Of a DNA stretch of 64,000 nucleotides, positions 34,559-43,570 are shown piece after piece. Below the pieces are notes generated by a model that saw nothing but the letters and a program-made list of their open reading frames with translations, was not told where the DNA came from and made no database searches. Origin of the DNA: Hungatella sp. UBA4396. Lineage in GTDB: Bacteria; Bacillota; Clostridia; Lachnospirales; Lachnospiraceae. Location: the NCBI GenBank assembly GCA_002389905.1, contig DGRE01000057.1:1-64000 (forward strand), in the 5' to 3' direction. Made by a program: the position numbers and the translations under genes. How positions within the stretch are numbered: the stretch's first letter is position 1; each line of letters begins with the position of its first letter.

Positions 34559-35974
34559 GTGTTCAGACGTAAGGCGGGACATCACCATATGGCTGATGTG
34601 AATGTATATACTGCAAAGAAATTAAATGACATGGCAAATTCGTTGGGAGAGCTTGCCAGGGCATTTACAGATGATTTATCCTCACAGCAGGGACTTACAA
34701 AGGAGGACGGCGAGGCAGCGCTTCAGACTGCGGCGTCCATGGTATGCGCAGGATGCACCAAATGTATCGTATATCCGGGACAGGAACAGGATAATCAGTA
34801 TTACCTTCACTATCTGATTCGTGCATTTGAACAAAAGGGGAGCGTGGACTACGGGGACATGCCCCGTTTTTTTCTGGAAACCTGCAAACACAAGGATGAA
34901 TACATAGTCCAGCTGAACCGGGGCCTTGGAAGGGCCACCATGAATCTGGCCTGGAAGAACCGTTTTTTAGAGAGCCGGGATGCGGTTGTGGCCCAGTTTA
35001 AAGAACTGGCGGTGATTTTAGAGGAATTTTCCTATCAAGTGGAAAATTCCGTTGACATAACTCCTAAATGGGAGGACGCTGTAAAGCGGGCATTCCGGCG
35101 CCACCACATTTCCGTAGAAAAAGTGCTTTTTCTGGAATATGAAAACCGTCAGAGGGAAGCATATATAACGATGAGGACTGTAAACGGGAGGTGCGTGACC
35201 GTAAAGGAAGCGGCGGAAATCCTGGGAGATGCTGTGGAGGAAGGGGAGTGGACCGTACCCCCTGACGGCAGAAATCTGGTGACAAAGCAGGCTGATACCA
35301 TACGGTTTGTGGAGCGGGGGCAGTATCAGGTGGTTTACGGCGCTGCCAAGGCTACCAAGACCGGGGAAGAGGTATCCGGAGATAACTATACCTTTGGCCA
35401 GATCCAGCCCGGACAAGCCATGATGAGCCTGTCGGATGGGATGGGAAGCGGCAAGGCCGCTGAGGAAGAGAGCAGGCAGGTGATCGAGCTGACCCAGAGG
35501 CTTTTGGAAGCCGGCTTTTCGGCCAGGGCAGCCCTTAAGCTGGTCAATACGGTTTTGCTTCTGACCGGAATGTCCCAACACCCGGCCACCCTGGATTTAT
35601 GCTGCATTGATTTGAAAACAGGAATCTTAGAGGCCATGAAGCTGGGGGCAGCAGCCACCTACATCCTCAGTGACAAGGGCGTGGAGCTGTTAGAGGCGGG
35701 AGAGGTGCCCATGGGCGTTTTAAACGGCGTGGAGCCTGTTTTACTGTCTAAAAAGCTGTGGGAGGACAACCGGGTCATCATGGTCAGCGACGGTGTTTTA
35801 GATGCACTTCCGGCAGAGAATAAGGAGCTAATGCTTCAGGAGTTCATTGCAGGAATGCCCATAAAAAATCCCCAGGACATGGCGGACCGGATTCTCCTCT
35901 TTGCCAGGTCCTTTACAGAGAGGGCCAATGACGATATGACGGTTTTAACAGCCGGCATATGGAAACGAAAATAG
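34559..35974 (+). CDS. spoIIE: SpoIIE-type PP2C serine phosphatase without membrane domain
   Basis: 471 residues from GTG 34559, which has GGCAGGAGG 7 nt upstream; the in-frame ATG at 34535 is only about 6 nt after the predicted transcription start. The C-terminal PP2C domain (about 265-470) keeps SGDNYTFGQIQPGQAMMSLSDGMGSGKAAEEESR and VIMVSDGVLDAL plus RANDDMTVLTAGIW. The central regulatory part (about 40-260) includes a Cys-rich CAGCTKC. Family: dephosphorylates SpoIIAA to release sigma-F in the forespore. The roughly 330-residue, ten-segment membrane domain of Bacillus SpoIIE is absent here. Position between divIC and tilS is conserved. Confidence 0.9.
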   Translation: MFRRKAGHHHMADVNVYTAKKLNDMANSLGELARAFTDDLSSQQGLTKEDGEAALQTAASMVCAGCTKCIVYPGQEQDNQYYLHYLIRAFEQKGSVDYGDMPRFFLETCKHKDEYIVQLNRGLGRATMNLAWKNRFLESRDAVVAQFKELAVILEEFSYQVENSVDITPKWEDAVKRAFRRHHISVEKVLFLEYENRQREAYITMRTVNGRCVTVKEAAEILGDAVEEGEWTVPPDGRNLVTKQADTIRFVERGQYQVVYGAAKATKTGEEVSGDNYTFGQIQPGQAMMSLSDGMGSGKAAEEESRQVIELTQRLLEAGFSARAALKLVNTVLLLTGMSQHPATLDLCCIDLKTGILEAMKLGAAATYILSDKGVELLEAGEVPMGVLNGVEPVLLSKKLWEDNRVIMVSDGVLDALPAENKELMLQEFIAGMPIKNPQDMADRILLFARSFTERANDDMTVLTAGIWKRK

Positions 35975-36094
35975 TAATTGCAAGGGACATGCTTTGCAGG
36001 TATACTTATCGTAATATGATAACTTTTCAGCAGTGTTTTATCAGCCAAATGATTCATGGCACAGCTAGGAAAATGTGCAAAGAAAGGTGGTTCC

Positions 36095-37573
36095 ATGTAC
36101 AAAAGGATATCCGACTATATCAGACGGAACCGGCTGTTTGCGACCGGAGACCGGGTCATTGCGGCCCTCTCCGGGGGCGCCGATTCGGTCTTTCTTCTTA
36201 TGGTCCTAAATGAGTTAAAAGAGGAACTGGGGCTTACGCTGAAGGCCATCCATGTCCACCATGGCCTGCGGGGGGAGGAAGCAGACCGGGACAGTGAATT
36301 TTCCCGGGACCTTGCCAAAAAGCTGGGGGTGGATTTTTCCTGCATCCAGGTGGATGCGGCACGCTATGCCAGGGAAAACGGAATGTCGGTAGAGGAAGCC
36401 GGACGCCACCTGCGCTATGAAATTTTTGAAAAGGAACGGCTGGACTTTGGGGGGATGAAGATTGCAGTGGCCCACCATGCAGATGACCAGGCGGAGACCA
36501 TTCTTTACAATCTGTTCCGGGGAACCGGGTTAAAGGGGCTTGGGGGAATGCGTCCTGTAAGGGATCATATTGTCCGCCCTCTTTTGTGTGTCAGCAAAGA
36601 GGAGATTCTTGCATATCTAAAAGAAAATGGGATATCTTATTGTGAGGACTCTACCAATGCTTTGGAGGACTATGCCAGAAACCGCATCCGCAGCAGGATT
36701 CTGCCCCAGATCAGGGAGCAGATCAACAGCCGTGCGGATGAAAATATTCTCCATGCGGGAGAAATGGCGGCAAAGGCCGATGCTTACTTAGAAAAGCAGG
36801 CAAAGAAGCTTTTGGACTGCCTGGGAGCCTGGGAATCGGATGAAGACGGCAAAGTGACAGGCTGCGGGATTTCGGCAAAAGCTCTTTCAGAGGAAGAGGA
36901 AATCATCAGAAGCTATGTCATCCGTGCCATGATCCGGTCTGTCCGGGACTCTATGAAGGATATTACCATGAACCATGTGGAAAGCGCAGCAGCGCTTCTT
37001 TTTACGCAGACAGGCAAGCGCGTGGACCTTCCCGGGGGCCTGACGGCAGTGCGTAACCCGGAGGAATTGTGGATAAAAGGGAAGAGTCGGAAGGCTTTTG
37101 GGGAAAAGGAAGGAGAAGTTTTGCTTCCTGAAGTGGATTTTAAGGTATTTTCCTACAAAAAAGGCCAGGAAATTCCCAAAAACGGGTATACGAAATGGTT
37201 TGATTATGATAAAATCAATAGTACGCTTTCTGTAAGGTATCGGGAAACCGGAGATTACATCACGCTGGCCGGAGGCGGAAGAAAGTCCGTCAAGTCCTTT
37301 ATGATTGATGAAAAGGTTCCCAGGGAGGAACGGGGTAAAATACCCATGGTAGCAGACGGCTCCCATGTCCTCTGGGTAATCGGATACCGGATCAGTGAAT
37401 ATTATAAGATTACAGACGATACCCATACAGTCATACAAATGCAGATAGACGGAGGGAACACCCTCCGGGCATACTATTATGCCCAGAATACAGGGCAGGA
37501 AAGAGGAAGCGCCCTCCGGGCATACCATTATGCCCCAAATGCGGGGCAGGAAAGAGGAAAACACAATGGATGA
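36095..37573 (+). CDS. tilS: tRNA(Ile)-lysidine synthase with a repeat-encoded C-terminal tail
   Basis: 492 residues from ATG 36095 (AAAGAAAGGTGG upstream; an earlier in-frame ATG at 36056 has no site). N-type ATP pyrophosphatase loop ALSGGADSVFLL (SGGADS at 26-31), HHGLRGEEADRDSEF, AHHADDQAETILYNLFRGTGLKGLGGM, and the C-terminal TilS domain (about 350-455). It makes lysidine at position 34 of tRNA-Ile(CAU). The last about 38 residues lie outside the family: two copies of a 17-residue unit, NTLRAYYYAQNTGQERG and SALRAYHYAPNAGQERG, encoded by a tandem 51-bp DNA repeat. The stop overlaps the hpt start (ATGGATGA). Confidence 0.93.
   Translation: MYKRISDYIRRNRLFATGDRVIAALSGGADSVFLLMVLNELKEELGLTLKAIHVHHGLRGEEADRDSEFSRDLAKKLGVDFSCIQVDAARYARENGMSVEEAGRHLRYEIFEKERLDFGGMKIAVAHHADDQAETILYNLFRGTGLKGLGGMRPVRDHIVRPLLCVSKEEILAYLKENGISYCEDSTNALEDYARNRIRSRILPQIREQINSRADENILHAGEMAAKADAYLEKQAKKLLDCLGAWESDEDGKVTGCGISAKALSEEEEIIRSYVIRAMIRSVRDSMKDITMNHVESAAALLFTQTGKRVDLPGGLTAVRNPEELWIKGKSRKAFGEKEGEVLLPEVDFKVFSYKKGQEIPKNGYTKWFDYDKINSTLSVRYRETGDYITLAGGGRKSVKSFMIDEKVPREERGKIPMVADGSHVLWVIGYRISEYYKITDDTHTVIQMQIDGGNTLRAYYYAQNTGQERGSALRAYHYAPNAGQERGKHNG
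37458..37559 (+). repeat. Tandem 51-bp repeat (two units) inside the tilS 3' end
   Basis: Units 37458-37508 and 37509-37559 share CCCTCCGGGCATAC, TTATGCCC and GCAGGAAAGAGGAA. The second unit holds GGGCATA-CCAT-TATGCCC, a 7-bp hairpin. The terminal AGGAAAGAGGAAA probably serves as the hpt ribosome-binding site. The same repeat recurs at 47017-47118. Confidence 0.85.
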
Positions 37574-38093
37574 TAAGATACGCACACTGCTTTCAGAGGA
37601 AGAGGTTGCACAGAGAACAAAGGAAATCGCTGAGATAATCAGCAGGGATTATGAAGGAAAGCCCCTTCACTTAATCTGTATCTTAAAGGGAGGCGTTTTC
37701 TTTACCTGTGAGCTTGCCAAGAGAATCAGCATTCCCATTACCATGGACTTTATGTCCGTGTCCAGCTACGGAGCCGGAACGGTATCCAGCGGAATCGTAA
37801 GGATTGTCAAGGATCTTGATGAGACCATAGAAGGAAAAGATGTATTGATTGTAGAAGACATTATCGATTCCGGCAATACCTTATCCTATTTGATCGAGGT
37901 GTTAAAGCAGAGGAATCCAAACAGCATTGAGCTGTGTACTCTTTTGGATAAGCCGGAGCGCCGGGTAAAGCAGCAGGTGAAGGTAAAATATACCTGTTTC
38001 ACTGTACCTGATGAATTTATTGTAGGCTATGGCCTTGATTACAATCAGAACTACCGGAATTTACCATATATTGGAATTATAGAACAGCAATAA
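37566..38093 (+). CDS. hpt: Hypoxanthine phosphoribosyltransferase
   Basis: 175 residues from ATG 37566. LHLICILKGGVFFTCELAKRI, MDFMSVSSYGAGTVSSG (flexible loop) and the PRPP motif VLIVEDIIDSGNTLSYL are typical of HPRT. It salvages hypoxanthine/guanine. The start overlaps the tilS stop by 8 bp, and its ribosome-binding site lies in the last 51-bp repeat unit. In Bacillus, HprT and TilS form a complex that activates ftsH, the next gene; whether this holds here is unknown. Confidence 0.95.
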   Translation: MDDKIRTLLSEEEVAQRTKEIAEIISRDYEGKPLHLICILKGGVFFTCELAKRISIPITMDFMSVSSYGAGTVSSGIVRIVKDLDETIEGKDVLIVEDIIDSGNTLSYLIEVLKQRNPNSIELCTLLDKPERRVKQQVKVKYTCFTVPDEFIVGYGLDYNQNYRNLPYIGIIEQQ

Positions 38094-38102
38094 GGAGGCA
38101 GC

Positions 38103-39920
38103 GTGTTGAAACAACAGCAACCATTCAGAAGTTTGGGTTTTTTGCTCCTGCTGGCCGTCATTTTCATATTTGCCGTCAGCCAGACTAAAACAGGCAGCAG
38201 CATTACCAATCAGGAACTCATGCTGGCCATTGACCAGGGAACCATAGAAAAAGTGACCATCTATATGAACGATCCCCCTCCCACGGGACGGGTGGTGTTG
38301 AACGCAGATGGCAATGCGATGGAGGCCAATGTGCCCAATGTCATTGATATTCAGGACCGTTTGGACCGCAATGGAATTGATTATACTTTTGAAGCAGTAC
38401 AGAAGGAAAACTTATTCTTAAGCATTGCCCTGCCGCTGATTCTCACGGCAACGGCTTTGGTGTTCCTGTTCATGATGATGAACGCCAGGGCAGGGGCAGG
38501 AAGCGCCAATAACAGGATGATGAACTTCGGGCGCAGCAGGGCCCATCTGGCAAAGGATGCCAATAAGGTCAACTTCGGCAAGGTGGCAGGCCTTGAAGAG
38601 GAAAAGGAAGAACTGGAAGAGGTGGTGGATTTCTTAAAAAATCCCCAGAAGTACACCGGAGTGGGAGCCCGTATTCCCAAGGGAATCCTGCTTGTAGGAC
38701 CTCCCGGAACGGGTAAGACCCTTCTTGGAAAGGCAGTGGCAGGAGAAGCCGGAGTTCCGTTTTTCTCCATTTCCGGTTCTGATTTTGTGGAAATGTTTGT
38801 GGGTGTGGGAGCTTCCAGAGTCAGGGATCTCTTTGAAGAAGGAAAAAAACATGCCCCCTGTATTATATTTATCGATGAGATCGATGCCGTTGCCCGGCGC
38901 AGAGGTACGGGCATGGGCGGAGGCCATGACGAAAGGGAACAGACCTTAAACCAGCTCCTTGTGGAGATGGATGGTTTCGGAGTTAACGAAGGAATCATCG
39001 TAATGGCTGCCACCAACCGGGTGGATATTCTGGACCCTGCTATTTTGAGGCCCGGACGCTTTGACCGTAAGGTGGGCGTTGGAAGGCCCGATGTAAAGGG
39101 AAGAGAAGAGATTTTAAAGATCCATTCAAAAGAAAAGCCTTTGGCAGAGGATGTGGATTTAAAGAGAGTCGCCCAGACCACTTCCGGATTTACCGGCGCG
39201 GATCTGGAAAACCTGATGAATGAAGCGGCTATCTATGCGGCCAAACAGGGAAAGAAATACATCAATCAGGCTGATATTGAGAAGGCGTTTATAAAGGTTG
39301 GAATCGGAGCAGAGAAAAAGAGCAAGGTGGTTACGGAAAAGGAAAAGAAGATCACGGCTTACCACGAGGCAGGCCACGCAATCTTATTCCACGTGCTTCC
39401 TGATGTGGGACCGGTGCACACCGTTTCCATCATTCCTACGGGAATCGGAGCCGCCGGATACACCATGCCCCTGCCGGAAACTGACCATATGTTTAACACC
39501 AGGGGAAAGATGCTTCAGGATATTATGGTGGGACTTGGCGGAAGAATCGCAGAGGAAATCATTTTCGGCGATATTACCACCGGAGCCTCCCAGGATATCA
39601 AGCAGGCAACCGCCCTGGCCCGTGCCATGGTGACCCAGTACGGCATGTCCGACAAGGTGGGCATGATCAATTACGACAATGACGGAGACGAAGTCTTCAT
39701 CGGCCGTGATCTGGCCCATACCAAGAACTACGGCAGCCAGGTGGCAAATACCATTGACAACGAAGTGAAGCGGATTATTGACGAATGCTATGAAAAGGCC
39801 AGAGAGCTCATCTTAAAGCATGAGGATGTTCTCCACGAATGCAGCAAGCTTCTGATCGAGAAAGAAAAGATCGGACAGAAGGAATTTGAAGCCTTATTTC
39901 CAGCATCCGAAATAGCATAA
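38103..39920 (+). CDS. ftsH: ATP-dependent zinc metalloprotease FtsH
   Basis: 605 residues. Membrane segments at about 9-26 and 106-126 flank an extracytoplasmic domain. AAA+ core: Walker A GPPGTGKT (199-206), Walker B CIIFIDEIDAV (253-263), pore-loop SGSDFVEMFVGVGASRVRDLF, SRH ATNRVDILDPAILRPGRFDR. Zinc site HEAGH (421-425). Start codon is non-ATG: GTG 38103 or TTG 38106, both behind AAGGAGG (38092-38098); the TTG has the more usual 7-nt spacing. Degrades membrane and regulatory proteins. A terminator follows at 39934. Confidence 0.96.
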   Translation: MLKQQQPFRSLGFLLLLAVIFIFAVSQTKTGSSITNQELMLAIDQGTIEKVTIYMNDPPPTGRVVLNADGNAMEANVPNVIDIQDRLDRNGIDYTFEAVQKENLFLSIALPLILTATALVFLFMMMNARAGAGSANNRMMNFGRSRAHLAKDANKVNFGKVAGLEEEKEELEEVVDFLKNPQKYTGVGARIPKGILLVGPPGTGKTLLGKAVAGEAGVPFFSISGSDFVEMFVGVGASRVRDLFEEGKKHAPCIIFIDEIDAVARRRGTGMGGGHDEREQTLNQLLVEMDGFGVNEGIIVMAATNRVDILDPAILRPGRFDRKVGVGRPDVKGREEILKIHSKEKPLAEDVDLKRVAQTTSGFTGADLENLMNEAAIYAAKQGKKYINQADIEKAFIKVGIGAEKKSKVVTEKEKKITAYHEAGHAILFHVLPDVGPVHTVSIIPTGIGAAGYTMPLPETDHMFNTRGKMLQDIMVGLGGRIAEEIIFGDITTGASQDIKQATALARAMVTQYGMSDKVGMINYDNDGDEVFIGRDLAHTKNYGSQVANTIDNEVKRIIDECYEKARELILKHEDVLHECSKLLIEKEKIGQKEFEALFPASEIA

Positions 39921-39933
39921 TTTTAACAAAACC

Positions 39934-39986
39934 AGCGCAGACCCGGTAAAATCTCTAATTTTTATGACCTGGTCTGCGCTTTTTTT
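39934..39986 (+). terminator. Terminator of the tilS-hpt-ftsH unit
   Basis: AGCGCAGACC (39934-39943) pairs with GGTCTGCGCT (39971-39980), then T6. Confidence 0.9.
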
Positions 39987-40195
39987 GATAGGGGAGAAAG
40001 GGATTGCAAAAATGCATAAAAATAATTATGAAAAAAACGTATGTTTGTGCACACTTATTTTGAAGACCGTGGTATATTAATAAATGTAACCCCCCCCCAA
40101 TACATTATATAGTTTTTGCTACACCCCATAAGAAACGAAATACCTTCTCCGAAAAAACGGTCAGCTCCCCCGCTGGCCGTTTTTTCTAATTTTTT
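39987..40195. other. Intergenic region with a C9 tract and a second terminator
   Basis: No gene. It holds a run of nine C (40090-40098), AT-rich TATATT/TTATATA segments that could be -10 boxes without a clear -35, and a terminator-like hairpin at 40152-40185. The hairpin lies upstream of the GH13 gene, so it is either a leader attenuator or ends a short unidentified transcript. Confidence 0.4.
40152..40185 (+). terminator. Intrinsic terminator upstream of the GH13 gene
   Basis: AAAAAACGGTCAGC pairs with GCTGGCCGTTTTTT around a TCCCCC loop. It lies only 10 bp before the first possible start of the GH13 gene. Confidence 0.8.
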
Positions 40196-40276
40196 GTGAA
40201 AAAGGCGGGGTTGTATATTTGGATTGAATCGGATAGAATAGAACGTATAGATGACGAGAAAGGAAATATAAAATAT

Positions 40277-42340
40277 ATGTGCTTCCAGGCTGAGACCATA
40301 GATAGAGATGCATTATTCACTGACGAAACAGAAAGTTTCCGATTTCCGGCAGAGCCTAATGAGGGAGACGATGTAATCCTGCTTTTCCGAACCGCAAAGG
40401 ATGGTGCGGACCTGGTCTGTTACATGCAGGAGGGTAAGGCGGAAGAGCTTGCCATGGAAAAGACAGATTCCGATGAATTGTTTGATTATTATGAATATAG
40501 ATTAACGGCAGTAAACGACAAAATCAGCTACAGCTTTAAGGTGGTAAAGGGCGGAGAGGTCTGTTATTACAACAGGCTTGGACCTTCCGATCAGAATACG
40601 GCAGGCTTTCAATTCCGCATTGTGCCCGGCTTTTCCACGCCGGATTGGGCCAAAGGGGCTGTCATGTACCAGATCTATGTGGACCGGTTCTGCAACGGAG
40701 ACGAGAGCAATGACGTGGTGGATGGAGAGTATATCTACATCGGCAGGCCGGTGACCAGGGTAGAGGACTGGGAAAAGTATCCCAATCAGATGGATGTGGG
40801 GTATTTTTACGGCGGAGATTTACAGGGAGTGTGGGATAAGCTGGATTACTTGAAAAATCTGGGTGTGGATGTGATTTACTTTAACCCCATTTTCGTGTCG
40901 CCTTCCAACCATAAATATGACTGCCAGGACTACGATTACATTGATCCCCACTACGGCGTTATCGTAAAGGACGGAGGCCGGACTGTGGAGCCGGGGACCA
41001 TGGATAACAGCCGTGCGGAAAAATACATGATACGGACCACGGACAAAGAGAATTTAGAGGGAAGCAATGCATTTTTTGCCCGGTTTGTAGAAGAGGTACA
41101 TAACCGGGGGATGAAAGTGATTTTAGACGGTGTGTTCAATCACTGCGGTTCCTTTAATAAGTGGCTGGATGGAGAGCGGATTTATGAGATGTCCGGGAAT
41201 TATGAGCCGGGAGCTTACGTGTCAAAGGATAGCCCTTACCGAACCTTTTTTAAGTTTTACAATGAAGAGGCGTGGCCGTACAACAGCTCCTATGACGGCT
41301 GGTGGGGCCATTCTACCCTGCCCAAACTCAACTATGAGGATTCTCCTATTCTTTATGATTACACCATGTGCATTGCCCGGAAATGGGTTTCTGCACCCTA
41401 TAACGTGGATGGCTGGCGCCTTGATGTGGCGGCTGACCTGGGCCACAGCAGCGAATACAATCACAAATTCTGGAGAGATTTCCGCCGGGTGGTGAAGGAA
41501 GCCAACCCGGAGGCCATTGTGCTGGCAGAGCATTACGGTGACCCTTCCGGCTGGCTCCAGGGAGACCAGTGGGATACAGTCATGAATTACGATGCCTTTA
41601 TGGAGCCTGTCACCTGGTTTTTAACGGGCTTGGAAAAGCACAGCGATGAAAGCAACCCCCAGCTTTTCGGTGACGGGGAAAGCTTTTTCATGTCCATGAA
41701 GTACCACATGAGCCGTATGATGGGAGGTTCCATTCTGGTGGCCATGAATGAACTGTCAAACCACGACCATTCCCGTTTTCTGACCAGAACCAATGGCCAG
41801 GTGGGCAGAATCTCCACCCTCGGACCTGAGGCGGCTTCTGAAGGCATTAACTACGGCATATTCAGGGAAGCGGTCATGATCCAGATGACCTGGCCCGGCG
41901 CTCCCACCATTTACTACGGAGACGAGGCCGGAGTCTGCGGCTGGACCGACCCTGACAACCGCAGAACCTACCCTTGGGGCAAAGAGGACTTGGAGCTGGT
42001 GGAATTCCACCGGTATATGACAGAGCTTCACCACAGTCTGTCTGCTTTGCGGCTGGGGTCCTTAAAGCAGCTTCTGGCAGGATACCATCTGATTGCCTAC
42101 GGCAGGTTTTACGGAGATAACATCTGTGCTGTAGCGGTCAACAGCCTTGATAAAGACCGGACCGTGACTATTCCCGTCTGGCAGCTTGGCTTAAAGGATG
42201 GAGAGACCATGTCCCGCTATATGCTGACTTATGAAAATGGTTACAATGTGGGTAAGGTTACTTATGAAGTGGAGAAGGGTCAGATCACCGTTGACATGCC
42301 GGCAATCAGCTCTGTTCTTCTGGTGGCGGACCGGGAATAA
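40277..42340 (+). CDS. GH13 alpha-glycosidase (neopullulanase/maltogenic-amylase-like)
   Basis: 687 residues from ATG 40277, where family-like sequence begins (MCFQAETIDRDALF). The frame is open 81 bp further up to a GTG at 40196 that abuts a terminator. An N-terminal starch-binding-like beta-sandwich (about 1-115) precedes the (beta/alpha)8 barrel: conserved regions DGVFNHCG, GWRLDVAAD (nucleophile Asp codon 41423-41425), VLAEHYG (acid/base Glu) and ELSNHDHSR (transition-state Asp). A C-terminal beta domain follows. No signal peptide, so it acts on maltodextrins or cyclodextrins in the cytoplasm. AAAGGA lies 12 nt upstream, a slightly long spacing. The gene stands alone. Confidence 0.88.
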   Translation: MCFQAETIDRDALFTDETESFRFPAEPNEGDDVILLFRTAKDGADLVCYMQEGKAEELAMEKTDSDELFDYYEYRLTAVNDKISYSFKVVKGGEVCYYNRLGPSDQNTAGFQFRIVPGFSTPDWAKGAVMYQIYVDRFCNGDESNDVVDGEYIYIGRPVTRVEDWEKYPNQMDVGYFYGGDLQGVWDKLDYLKNLGVDVIYFNPIFVSPSNHKYDCQDYDYIDPHYGVIVKDGGRTVEPGTMDNSRAEKYMIRTTDKENLEGSNAFFARFVEEVHNRGMKVILDGVFNHCGSFNKWLDGERIYEMSGNYEPGAYVSKDSPYRTFFKFYNEEAWPYNSSYDGWWGHSTLPKLNYEDSPILYDYTMCIARKWVSAPYNVDGWRLDVAADLGHSSEYNHKFWRDFRRVVKEANPEAIVLAEHYGDPSGWLQGDQWDTVMNYDAFMEPVTWFLTGLEKHSDESNPQLFGDGESFFMSMKYHMSRMMGGSILVAMNELSNHDHSRFLTRTNGQVGRISTLGPEAASEGINYGIFREAVMIQMTWPGAPTIYYGDEAGVCGWTDPDNRRTYPWGKEDLELVEFHRYMTELHHSLSALRLGSLKQLLAGYHLIAYGRFYGDNICAVAVNSLDKDRTVTIPVWQLGLKDGETMSRYMLTYENGYNVGKVTYEVEKGQITVDMPAISSVLLVADRE

Positions 42341-42379
42341 AATCCTGAATTTGGAACTTGGATTTTTTTCAAAAAAACC

Positions 42380-42408
42380 TTGATTTTTTCATGTCCCTAT
42401 GGTAAAAT
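42380..42408 (+). promoter_or_regulatory. Promoter of tRNA-Tyr
   Basis: TTGATT (42380-42385), 17-bp spacer, TAAAAT (42403-42408), 25 bp before the tRNA. Confidence 0.65.
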
Positions 42409-42432
42409 TACGCTTGCTTGACAAAAAAGCAT

Positions 42433-42514
42433 GGGCGGATTCCCGAGCGGCCAAAGGGGGCAGACTGTAAATCTGTTGTCGACGACTTCGAAGGTTCGAA
42501 TCCTTCTCCGCCCA
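42433..42514 (+). tRNA. tRNA-Tyr (anticodon GTA)
   Basis: Acceptor GGGCGGA pairs with TCCGCCC, discriminator A. The anticodon stem-loop is CAGACTGTAAATCTG with GTA. A long class II variable arm follows, and the T-loop is GGTTCGAATCC. CCA is not encoded. Confidence 0.93.
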
Positions 42515-42623
42515 GTTCATAGGAATTGGAATCATAAAAAACATCCTTTTAAAACGGCATGGAAGCCGGGGGAAAAGGATGTTTTTTGCTGTACCATGGA
42601 AGATTATCTCTCCGCTTAAATAA

Positions 42624-43424
42624 TTATGAGTTTTTCTTATAGGCATACATGCCCAGCCGGTTATTGGTCATATACATAACCGGAACCAGCAGTTTTTTCA
42701 CTCCGGGAAGCAGATGACGCATCTCATCGGTGAAGTTGATGAGGCCGATCTGCCTGATTCCAGGGCAGAGGTGTGTCACTTCACTGCCATCCTTAACGCC
42801 CCAATGAAACTGAGCCCCGGTCTTTCGAACCGTATCATGAACGCCTCCTTTGTTCACCAGTCCCTTGTACAGCAGATCAAAGTGGGCTTCAAACCGGTCA
42901 AAGCCTCTGGTCAATATTTCAAGGAGCTGGGCGACTTCCCTTTCGTGGAGATACATCAGCATGCCCTCGGAAATAATCAGAAGGTGCTTGCTGTTTGTTT
43001 CCACTTCCTGTGTCCAGCTGGGGTCCAGGGCGGATTTGGAAATGTCTTTCACGCGGGGGTGATCTTCAAAAAACAGTTTGCGCTGCTCAATCACCTCAGG
43101 GAAATCCAGGTTATACCACATTATTTTTCCATTATCTACCCGGGAAAAACGGGTATCCAGCCCGCAGCCAACCGATACCACGGTGCATTCGGGATGCCGC
43201 CTGATAAATGCCCTCGCCTGATTGTCCATCATCTTGGCCCGGGCCAGAACACCGTAATAGGACATAATGCCGCTGTCAAACTTAGAGAAATCGTAGTCTA
43301 TTTCTGCCACCATCTCCGCTGCCTTTTGGTCGTTAAGGACAGGAGCAGTACCTGCCGCGTCTTTTGCCCGTATGTAAAGAGTGATCAGAAGCGTCTCCAT
43401 GACGCCGTCGAGTTTTACCGCCAT
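42624..43424 (-). CDS. Class I SAM-dependent methyltransferase (LCMT/PPM1-like)
   Basis: 266 residues from ATG 43424: GGGGAGG lies 7 nt upstream and overlaps two earlier in-frame ATGs. The SAM-binding site is TVVSVGCGLDTRFSRV, followed by MWYNLDFPEVIEQRKLFF, the pattern of the leucine carboxyl methyltransferase-like family (tetracenomycin C O-methyltransferase-like). In bacteria these are O-methyltransferases of mostly unknown substrate. No partner genes: flanked by tRNA-Tyr and, after a terminator, superoxide reductase. Confidence 0.85.
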   Translation of the reverse strand: MAVKLDGVMETLLITLYIRAKDAAGTAPVLNDQKAAEMVAEIDYDFSKFDSGIMSYYGVLARAKMMDNQARAFIRRHPECTVVSVGCGLDTRFSRVDNGKIMWYNLDFPEVIEQRKLFFEDHPRVKDISKSALDPSWTQEVETNSKHLLIISEGMLMYLHEREVAQLLEILTRGFDRFEAHFDLLYKGLVNKGGVHDTVRKTGAQFHWGVKDGSEVTHLCPGIRQIGLINFTDEMRHLLPGVKKLLVPVMYMTNNRLGMYAYKKNS

Positions 43425-43527
43425 ATTCATACCTCCCCGCATATATTATGCATTATTAAATGGTTAGCTCAGACTAACTATACGCTTTAGCATTCTGTTT
43501 GTCAAGGGTCAATGATAATTTCAATAT

Positions 43528-43561
43528 AAAAAGCCGGTTCAGCAAAAACTGAACCGGCTTC
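43528..43561 (-). terminator. Terminator of the superoxide reductase gene
   Basis: On the minus strand AAGCCGGTTCAG pairs with CTGAACCGGCTT and is followed by TTTTATATT. Confidence 0.85.
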
Positions 43562-43570
43562 CCACGTTTT

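Noticed and set aside
37458..37559. Possible CRISPR-like array from the regular 51-bp period
   Set aside because: Units are directly adjacent with no spacers, are diverged from each other, and lie inside the tilS reading frame; only two units are present.
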